A DNA stretch of 64,000 bases. Source: Wyeomyia smithii (Eukaryota > Arthropoda > Insecta > Diptera > Culicidae). The position numbers and the translations under genes are program-made. The notes below the pieces were generated by a model. It had not been told where the DNA came from, made no database searches, and was given only the letters and a program-made list of their open reading frames with translations. Of this stretch, positions 55,798 through 64,000 are shown piece by piece. Numbering within the stretch: position 1 is the first letter of the stretch; each line of letters begins with the position of its first letter. The stretch spans positions 99,243,485 through 99,307,484 of the forward strand of contig NC_073695.1 of assembly GCF_029784165.1 (NCBI RefSeq), in the 5' to 3' direction.

Positions 55798-55989
55798 ATA
55801 GAGTTTGTTAATTTATATTTATTTTAAACTTGTCTTTACCAGTACTTTACCAGTACTTTACCAGTAGTACTTACAATTAATTACATTGTTTAAAAGAATG
55901 AATAAACAACATGGAAGGCACGGAAATTCTAAATTGATTTCAAAAACTTCTCAAGATTTACCTTGCTGCGTCGTAAATTGTTTGCGATT

Positions 55990-56078
55990 TGTTAAAGTCT
56001 GTGTATATTAAATAGAAGATCGATTTCCGAATCGGAAAGTAGCACCAAGGCTTTGCTTTGCTTTAGTACACTGGTTTT
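55990..56078 (+). mobile_element. 3' fragment of the second SINE family
   Basis: GTCTGTGTATATTAAATAGA, then TTCCGAATCGGAAAGTAGCA and CCAAGGCTTTGCTTTGCTTT match the 3' part of the SINE at 24555-24750. The head is missing. Confidence 0.7.
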
Positions 56079-56336
56079 CCCATTACATAACTTTGGATGG
56101 TTTTCCATTGCATAATTTTGAGTGGTTCAGGATTCTAAGCATTGTCCGTTGGATAAGTTACTTCGTCGTGATTACTCAACGTCTGCATTTAATAAACAAT
56201 GCTGAACTGGATTTTGGACGATAGTCAGAAACACATTTGTACCAAACAAATCAGAAGCATTATTGGTAGCAAATGAAGAACACTCAGTTTTTTCATACGT
56301 TGATTTTATTAAATATTTCAAAACGATTATTGTAAA

Positions 56337-56979
56337 TACAGTGCCTCCACAGTTATGGGTCAGCTACAATTATTTGTCACTTTTACGTAAATACGTCGAT
56401 TCTCACGAAACTGAACAATTTAGCACATTAGCAGTGGTATTTTTTGTAACTCACTTGTAACCTCATTTATACGAATAAAATGATTTAAAGTTGAAAATGT
56501 CACTAAAAACTAAAATTCTGCTCGGTGCAATAAGTGAAGTGATTGTAGTAATGTTACATTTTGCGGTGCACAATTGTGGGTCAGTCCATATTTTGGCTAT
56601 TTTTATTACTTTTACATGATAATGCATCAAGACTGAATAAAATAATTTATTATCAAGCTTTTACAACAATAAGATAACTTGCGTTATGTATTTTGACGAT
56701 TTTATAGACTAAATGATTGTGAAGAAAAAAAAATAGATTAAATGATTTTGAATACCAAAAGTGACCTATAATTGTGTCTTTTGCTATGTAAGTGATATTA
56801 TTCTTCCCAACCGATTTACACGCATCAACTGCAGTGAAACTAACTGTTGATCGAAAGTACACATCAGAACATAGAGATAGATAGTAAAACATTCGTAGTT
56901 GATAACTTTTCCGATTTTATATCCATCTTTGAACATTCAGACAATACGTTGACTGACCCATAATTGTAGAGGGACTGTA
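56337..56979. mobile_element. MITE with TACAGTG/CCCTC ends and TTATGGGTCAGC
   Basis: The left end TACAGTGCCTCCACAGTTAT and the right end (inverse of TACAGTCCCTCTACAATTAT) are inverted repeats of about 28 bp with a few mismatches, both continuing into GGGTCAGC. Internal echoes such as CACAATTGTGGGTCAGTCC (near 56570) and GTGACCTATAATTGTG (near 56761) repeat the end. No coding capacity. TA edges. Confidence 0.8.
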
Positions 56980-58447
56980 TTAGCCTGTGAAATATTTAAA
57001 AAATCACAGCAAACTAATTAAAATGTGTACTTGAATGCTCTGCGTTTAGCGTGTACGGTGGAGTGGTACTAATATTGAATAGATATGCGCTGCCTTGTGT
57101 TTTTTCTTCAATTAAGCTCTACAGCCATGCTTGTATTGGTGTACGCAAAAGTTATAGTTTATGGATTTACCGGCCCGAGATACAAAGAAACAGATTTTGT
57201 CAAAAAAAATACAGACAAAAATGTGGCAACCCTGCTTACACCACAGCTGAGCGGGAGAAGAGTGGTGAATCACTCTAGAGAGAATGCATAGCAGACGCCG
57301 CGCGGAGTACACTGCTGAGAGCAAACATGCGTTACATACGGCTGGATTATTTTTTTCCAGTTAGAGATGCATAATAAACACCGTTGTCTACTTTCCTACC
57401 TGGGTATATGTTTCTCTCATAAAGCACGTTCTGCAGTGATCTCTGTTGTGTTTGAGCGTATTGTCCTTCCATGTGAAAAAGATCACACCAGTTTGCTATC
57501 TCTCTGGAGAAATATTTCAGCACGATTTGCTGTTCTCTTCAAGCAAGTGCGTCGCTTTGCTCAGTAGTGTGAGGCCTTTGTCATGCTGAATGCCAACGCG
57601 AGCGATCATGCGAGAAGCTTGCCGTGGGTTAATGAACAGCTCTACCTACGGCTGTGGGTCACATTTTATGGAAAAATTGCAACTTTATAGCATTATACCA
57701 TTACCAGGCATGCCAATGGTACAGTCTTTTTTTTACTGTCTCCTAAGGATGTGTTTGCTGTTGCTATTTGTTCGTGATACCTATTCGCACTGGCAGTCCG
57801 AGAGTCGCATTGAGAACGTATTGGCAACAGAGCATTGCAAAAGGAAACGAAAAGTGTACTCCATGCGTCACATCGACATTATTCCGAGGATGCCTTCGGG
57901 ATTGCGAATGTAGAAAAAAGAAGAAGCTTTTTTTTATACAGATGTTCGTATCTGCACTACACAAACAGCGCGTTTCGGTAACAGTCATTTTTCTTCGCTT
58001 TTTTTATTTGCCTATGATAGATGTCGGGTGACGGCTGTTAAAAAGGCTGTGGGAAGGAGAAGCGTAAGGACTGCTCGGCAACTCACCGACAGCCTTCGTG
58101 CAAGGAAAAGCAAACTCGGCAATAAAGAGGCTGTGCACTGAAGGATGTGTGTATTGCATACCGAATGTTATATGCAACCATACATGCTATCGTCGACATG
58201 GGATTAAGGTGAACAGCGAAGAAAAATTTTTGGTCATTATCAAGTTTTTTTGTTCCATTTGAGGCCCCAAACAATCCTAAACTTACCGGAAGTCGATTAC
58301 TTTCATCTTTGTTTAGCGCATTTCAAATTTGTATGTGGAAACCTACTTCTTACATTTTTCTTTCTAGAAAGCTCAGAATGATTTAAGTCATACGTTTCAT
58401 TACTACAAAATGAAGTGTTTTTTATGCTTAACAACTTTGCTACAGAC
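56980..58447. other. Unassigned region
   Basis: Several short open frames on both strands show no family match and overlap one another. No RNA gene or TIR boundary was recognised. Confidence 0.4.
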
Positions 58448-58505
58448 TAGAATGGTTTCGAATCTTAGTAGAATCTGGCCTTTTAATATCAATGGACTTA
58501 AGGAG
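58448..58505 (+). mobile_element. Internal fragment of the first SINE family
   Basis: GTTTCGAATCTTAGTAGAAT followed by CTGGCC, then GGACTTAAG, matches the B-box region of the SINE at 14783-15273 (GGTTCGAATCTTAGTAGAAT, then CAGGCC). It is a short diverged piece. Confidence 0.6.
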
Positions 58506-59401
58506 AAACTAGACGGTTGCTTTTTTTCATACAATTTTGAGGTTAGGTTTCATTTCACTTGACGATTTTGAGCGTAAAAGTCGCAGCCTTCATATAATAA
58601 ATAGCGTTCGAATTTAATAAATAGTGCCAGCGGTGCAAACAATTGATCAAAGTTTCACGCATGTAATTTTAATGATTTTCGAGAAAATTATGTTGAAAAA
58701 TTCGGATAAAATCCGAGCACTGTGTTTCACCTTGAATAGGGAGTCATTCTTAGGGTCCTCCACCTGAAAACTTCTCTCCGGAATGATTTTTTTCTATCTA
58801 AACCTTCGAAAATTTCATCCATCCATAGCACGTTATACCATCACACTTGCTTGAGGCGATGATAAGTCGAAGAAGAAGATAGGAGAACAGTCTTTCATTT
58901 ATTTGTTTATTTTCCATCAATTATACGTAGGTCATACCGGTTAACCTTGAGAAATTTTCTTTAGTGTATTTTTGTTTATTGTTACATTAACCTACATTTG
59001 TAATCACATGACATTACGCTATTGGGAGGTTCATTTTTGCCATAGTTTGTTTTCGTATTACTGATGTAAAACAAGTTACTAATTCTTGGGAGACTAGCGG
59101 GAGCATAAAACTTACATTACGAACTTTGGTCGCTTCTCAAGCTCATCCAAATTTATTAACATGCAACGCGCCTCATAGAAAGGATCAAGCTACAATATTG
59201 CAGCAGAGGCTTAAGGTGTGTAATGTACATACAATGGCGAAATTTTATTTTGATTATGTATGCATCGTTGAAGTGCAAATTAAATCTTTTTATAAATCCG
59301 AGCGTATTACTTGCCTTATACAGGATGTAAAGTAACTCACTTAAAATCCTTTAGGAGTGATAGAGGAGCCTGTTTGAAGAAAAGAAATCCTTTTGCGCAT
59401 A
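58506..59401. other. Unassigned region
   Basis: No gene or repeat boundary was recognised. Confidence 0.45.
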
Positions 59402-60187
59402 TAGGGTAACGAGGGTATTTTGGCCCGCATGCATATTTTGACCCACCCGGTAACATTTTACGCATTTTATCTGATAAATTCAATGAACATTAGAAAACTA
59501 TGCATGCAGAATTGAATAACTCACCTAAGAATCATACTATACTGAAATTTTCCGCGAAAAACTGGCTCTAGGTAGTGTTATTTTGGAATTAGTATTCGAA
59601 GTCATGGCTGAGTCAACCCAAAGTCAAGAGGAAGTGGTAATTTACAAGTCAACGTCCGGAAGCTATTGTAACAAATATGTATGCTTTTGAAACAATTCGT
59701 TGTTGTAGTAACGTCAATATAATGTCATAGAAACAGAGTTGTATACTCTAACTTGTTGGAAAAAGTTGAAAAAATGGTTAAACGCATGGCCGAAATATGT
59801 TTGCCTCTTTCTGAAACAAACATATTCTGGCCATGCCAAGTTTTGACATCTCTTTGATTACCGTTCGGCCGTTGCACGTGAACAAAGAAGCAGTTTGTGA
59901 CAATTTACAGGTAATTACTTCTTAATTTATCACATTGAATGATATGAAATTGGATGAGAATGCCTGTCAAACCGCTATAGGCCAAATCATTTCATTTTAA
60001 GATGCCTAAAATTTACAAAAATTCACAGCAGAAGAATTTTCTCCTCAAATCCACTATTTTTGCTCTAAAAATACCGATGATGATCTTAACAATGATATAA
60101 TAGAGTAGGTATTCATGTTGAAAAATTGTGTTCGCACAGTTCATGCGAACACTTCCCAAAGCTGGCCAAAATACCCCCGTTACCCTA
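59402..60187. mobile_element. MITE with TAGGGTAACG(A/G)GGGTATTTTGGCC ends
   Basis: The left end TAGGGTAACGAGGGTATTTT (59402) and the right end (inverse, ending ACCCTA at 60187) are inverted repeats of about 25 bp with one mismatch. Internal phrases (ATTTTGACCCACCCGG) partly echo the end. 786 bp, no ORF; TA edges suggest a Tc1/mariner-type insertion. Confidence 0.8.
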
Positions 60188-60539
60188 GCCAAAATTTTAC
60201 TATTGCAGAGCTATTAATTATTTCGATTTTCGGTTATGTTTGCCTTTAACGAGATCTAGCACAAGAAGTATGATAGCTAGCTCAATTCTGTTGGTTCCCT
60301 TGGAAAGCCGAGAAAATTTCGTTATCAATATTGTCTTAAAAACGTTGAATCAGAAAGAATAAGAAGCACTTGGAAAGGATTAAATGTAAAATCAAATGTT
60401 TTTGAGAACTAAACTGCAATTTTCTCTCTGAAATGTGGGATAAACATTAAACATTGAAATCTATTCTACAGGTTGTTCTTTGACACCAAGCATCTAACTC
60501 TTTTAGTTCAGCTGCTATCTCACTTAAAAAGCAATTAAC

Positions 60540-61137
60540 TGCGTTTTCGACACCCTGTGTTTATGATGCAGATTGGCTGGACAAGATGTTTCCTGATGGA
60601 AGTTCTCTGGAAATCCCTAAAGTTTTCGCATAAATTGAGTAAATCTGACCAGGTGTCTACCGAAGGAAAGAGGTCCATTATAGGGTAACTTTCCCTAAAT
60701 TCAATTTTTGAGAAAGAATAATTTATACCAGCGGATCTTTGTTCACTCGGAGTGGCATCGTAGGGAAAATCAACCTATTGTGGACCTCTTTCCTATAGTA
60801 GACCATCAGTCAGATTAATTCAATTTTTGCGAAAACTCGAGGGATTTTCAGTAAACATCCATTGGGAAACATCTTATCCAGCCAATCTGCATAAGAATCA
60901 AAGGAAATATTTATAGGGTAAATTAACCTATAGTGGACTACTCGTCGAATTAACTAAATTATTTTAAACATAAGTTGGAATTTATAAGTGTTTCCCGTGA
61001 TTCTGGTACAGATTGGCTGGATAAGATGGTTCCCAATGGAAGTTTTCTGAAAAACTCTCGAATTTTTGTATAAATTGAGGAAATTTGACGAGTGGTCCAC
61101 TATAGAAAAACGGTCCACTAATTTAATCTATGATAAT
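60540..61137. repeat. Three copies of a ~130-bp module in + / - / + order
   Basis: The module holds GCAGATTGGCTGGA, AAGATG, TTTTCGCATAAATTGAG and a TATAGTGGACC-type end. It lies at about 60556-60690 (+), 60765-60900 (-) and 61005-61135 (+). Phrases like TAGGGTAAATTAACCTATAG sit between copies. It may be the remains of overlapping hairpin elements. Confidence 0.65.
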
Positions 61138-61379
61138 TGTCGACAGATAGACGAATTTGACTCACACACTGAAAAAGATCGCATGTTTATCGCCGATCAC
61201 CAACAGTGCTCAGGAGTAATTTTCTAAAATTTAAATTAAAATAAACACTAAATTTAAAATAAAAAAGAGTTGAATTTTTCCTCAATATTTTTTTAACAAA
61301 AAATCTTGAAATTACGACAAAACTGTTGTTTTTTGTGGAATGGGAGATATTTTTTTTTGAAAGAAAATTTAAAAAAAGT

Positions 61380-61709
61380 TATTTTCCGTCGGTCTAGTTA
61401 GCCCACTGTTGTTGTGCCAATCACCGACGCCCGGGGAGGCGACACCATCCAGGACCCTAACTTACGACCCGTTGATTAACGGACCGGCGCCAACGACTTT
61501 ACGTCCTCATGCGATGGAAGGTGTGATCCCAGAGATTTCTGGCCTCAAAAAATCTTCCAGTGTCGGCTAGGATCGAATCTAGATCAGTTGGGTTGGTTGT
61601 GAGTGTATCACGCCACCCCACAACCATCGTCACCTATGTCGGCGTTGGGATTCGAACCCAGACGTCGAGCGTGATTGGCGGAGACGTTACTAACCACGCT
61701 AGGCCCCGC
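61380..61709 (-). mobile_element. tRNA-derived SINE, third copy (diverged)
   Basis: Same family as 43828-44207. The - strand head GGGGCCTAGCGTGGTTAGTA has a B box GGTTCGAATCC (complement near 61650), and the tail is A-rich at 61360-61380. It differs at many sites from the 39-kb and 44-kb copies, so it is older. Confidence 0.85.
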
Positions 61710-62806
61710 CTATTGTTTTAGAATATTTTCAATTTAAGTTTGAAAAATAAGGTTTGAATTTATTAGGTGAATTAGGTTTGAATTTAAGTATAAAAAATAA
61801 AATAATTATATTATTACAAAAGAGGAACTTTTTCAATTCCAACATTTTGAGAATTTTTTCCCTTGTAGGAAACTGAACAAGTCCAGTGACAGCGAGAGTG
61901 TCGTCGAAAGGCAAGCGAAATAAATAATAATAATAATAAAGTGTTGCTTTTCAACATTTATTTGAGTGCAAGTTACAAACGTCATAGCTTGCACACAAAC
62001 TTTGATCAAAGATATTTCTTTTTTTTTCGTCTCGGTGTTATTTATTTTTTGCCACCCCCTTTGCTAACTTTGATAACCTTGGACATAAAAAGAATTCGAA
62101 ATTTGTATCAGCCTTACTTAAAATAAATGGAGCTATAACATTATTGAACAAATTTTTCTTCTATCTACAAAGATGAAAACGTTAGATGCTTGATTGCATC
62201 GAAAATGTTGGTCACCCTAATTTTTGATAATTTTTCAATAAGTGTTTTATCATATGTAACAACTTTGTAGAAGAAAGTTTTTCTCTAAAATGTTGCTATA
62301 GAGCTCTAGACCCAAATTTCCCCCTAAATGTGGTTTTTAGACCATTTACAAAAATATGAATCAAAACGAACGTTAGATTGCGTTCAACTGTTTGCTTACC
62401 TGAGCAAGCAGGTAGGTATCATCAATGCTTACGGGAATTGTAGCAATTAACATGTGATATTTGAAATCACCAAGAATCATCGAGATATATCATAGTACAA
62501 GCACGACATGACCTGTAGTAGTCGAATTCCGCCTACAAGCTACCAACATTTAAAAGAATCGTTGCGATCGCTGGATTGCAATCGTTTACGATTCTTTCGT
62601 GGAACACTCGCAATACTGAAACAAAATCATCAAAGAAAGCCACCATGTATTTCTTTACTCTAAGTTGTCCCTTGCATACGTGAGAATGTGTAATTTTTGA
62701 TAGCAATGGTTTACTGGGATTGAAAGCTTATGAATAGCACGTTCAGAAACAATACCCGAATGAAGATAATTTTGTTATGCGATATGATTTTTTTCCATCC
62801 TTGGCT
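61710..62806. other. Unassigned AT-rich region
   Basis: No gene or repeat boundary was recognised; an AAT microsatellite lies at 61923-61940. Confidence 0.45.
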
Positions 62807-63094
62807 CACACATTTAAAATTTATTGCCGGGTCTCGGTATTTTTTGCCGAGAACAGCACTTCTAAAAAAATAATGACAGTTGTCACATTTTTTCGTAAAT
62901 CTCGATCCAACCTAACTGAAATTTCAACATAAAATATTACTGAGCTATCACTACCAAGAATAAGGATCTTTTGTGCTGAAATATCAGTTAGGTGAATCGA
63001 GACTTACGAAAAAATGTGACGGCTGTCACTATTTTTTCAACCGAGCACTCAGGGGTTAAAATTACCGAGACCCGGCAATAAATTTTAAGTGTGT
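62807..63094. mobile_element. 288-bp MITE with a second hairpin inside
   Basis: The ends CACACATTTAAAATTTATTG and (inverse) CACACTTAAAATTTATTGCC continue into GCCGGGTCTCGGTA on both sides, about 33 bp. Inside, GTGACA(A/G)(C/T)TGTCA and TTTTTTCGTAAATCTCGATYC-type arms form another inverted repeat, so nearly the whole element folds back on itself. No ORF. Confidence 0.85.
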
Positions 63095-63289
63095 ACAACT
63101 TTATGTTGGTTCGACTGAAACCAATTGTGATCATGTATAACAACTTCTCGAATTTAACCTAAAACGACTTTCACAATGGTCTTCGAGAAATTCATTCCTT
63201 ATAAATTCATCGAAAAACAAAGTGATGTTCATTTTAAGACCCTACATAAACTATTACAAACTTGCTGTTCATAAATAACGAATTAAGAT

Positions 63290-63765
63290 AAAATATGTAG
63301 ACAAAGCACTCAATCTTGGAGTTATATTTCAGTCTCATCTTGATTAAAACTCCCAAATGAATGCACAATGTGAAAAACTTTACGAAATCATAAGACATCT
63401 GAGACTTACAGTAGGAATGCTGTCTTTTTTCACCAAACTGCAGTTGTTTAAATAACTTCAGTTACCCCTTTTTTCTTATGGTCCAGAATTAATTTAGAAT
63501 GCTACAGCTGATGCTTATCAGCGCCTTAGAGTTTCCTTAACTACTGTGTTCGATGGTCGAATATTTACGCACAAGCAGTGCTTTCAGATCTACCGCAAAA
63601 TGTTTTTCGGACAAATTTCAGCTTTTTTGTTTTGCAAATAAAGCATTTTTAAAATTACGCAAAACGATCCGAGTGCCAGAAGGTTACCTGTTTGATTCAT
63701 CGCATTTCGTGGTTATTCAGCATTCAATAGAAATCAACCTCAAGCTTTGGCGTTCTTTTTAACAT
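63290..63765 (+). pseudogene. Non-LTR RT thumb/C-terminal fragment
   Basis: Read on + with stops and frame changes: LNLGVIFQSHLD, CEKLYEIIRHLRLTVGMLSF, FTKLQLFK, YGPEL and, at the end, VPEGYLFDSSHFVVIQHSIE. The order resembles the region after the RT palm in Jockey/CR1-type elements, from memory. No upstream RT is present, so it is a truncated relic. The clade is unsure. Confidence 0.5.
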
Positions 63766-64000
63766 TGCGAAAAAGATCCACAAAGCTTTCATTCATGGGA
63801 CGGCCAGGTGTCATTAAATTCTTCAGGCCGTCTGTCTAAAGCGTTTGCTGGTAAAACTGGTCCAGGTTTTGAGGTGCGCCTTGTGTTAAGCAACGATTCG
63901 ATAGTAGTAACACAATGCAGGTTTTTATCCGCCCGGCCCACGCGTATTTGAGATCACTAAGTGATCGAGTTTAATGGAATTTAAAAATTGCGTTCCAATG
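63766..64000. other. Unassigned end of window
   Basis: Nothing was recognised; it may continue the preceding retroelement's 3' part. Confidence 0.4.

Noticed and set aside
57051..58031. Cluster of 60-107-codon frames on both strands
   Set aside because: Mutually overlapping, no recognisable domain and no splice-supported extension.

Overview
The window looks like a piece of a large, AT-rich, transposon-bloated insect genome, most likely a culicine mosquito (Aedes-like). This is inferred from an arylalkylamine N-acetyltransferase-like gene with tiny introns (57-62 bp), LOA/I-group and RTE-like non-LTR retrotransposons, tRNA-derived SINEs, and many terminal-inverted-repeat (TIR) miniature elements. 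No bacterial features (operons, CRISPR arrays) are present. No species can be proved from the sequence alone.

Layout. 1-7 kb: nested miniature elements, then a decayed I-group non-LTR retrotransposon on the + strand, split by two insertions (2.9-3.85 kb, and a hairpin element at 5.17-5.38 kb with a 12-bp target duplication). 7-12 kb: mostly low-copy DNA with one TIR element and no recognisable gene. 12.3-14.3 kb: a satellite-like tandem array. 14.7-20.4 kb: a diverged tandem repeat carrying a SINE and a TTAA-flanked miniature element, then a three-level nest (non-LTR fragment, hAT element, truncated LOA-like element) in which every insertion has target duplications. 21.1-29.2 kb: a repeat family carrying a Helitron-like insert and a 124-bp tandem array, several TIR elements and SINEs, then 2.6 kb of low-copy DNA. 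29.2-30.2 kb: fossils of a Ty3/gypsy-type gag and a hAT transposase.

30.3-43.7 kb is one dead LOA-like element on the - strand. It was split by a hAT-like element (31451-36807), which holds another repeat (31867-36793), which holds a nearly full RTE-like element (32427-35868). Its gag was split again by a 3.25-kb DNA segment (39610-42862). That segment is a near-identical copy of 43828-47211 and carries a complete three-exon N-acetyltransferase gene. The two gene copies (41873-42714 and 46221-47062) are the only convincing host genes seen.

47.6-48.6 kb is a 985-bp near-perfect palindrome. 49951-55797 is a full-length LOA-like retrotransposon on the - strand with both ORFs open and a 12-bp target duplication, but with a 27-bp in-frame deletion in its RNase H domain. 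56-64 kb holds further TIR elements, SINE copies, an inverted-repeat cluster and a non-LTR fragment.

The most interesting observation is the acetyltransferase duplication. One breakpoint of the inserted copy falls exactly at the poly(A) tail of a SINE. The other copy keeps the SINE's original flank and the surrounding miniature element, so the direction of copying can be read. This fits a SINE-anchored (retrotransposition-like) duplication of a whole intron-containing gene in antisense. The mechanism is inference.
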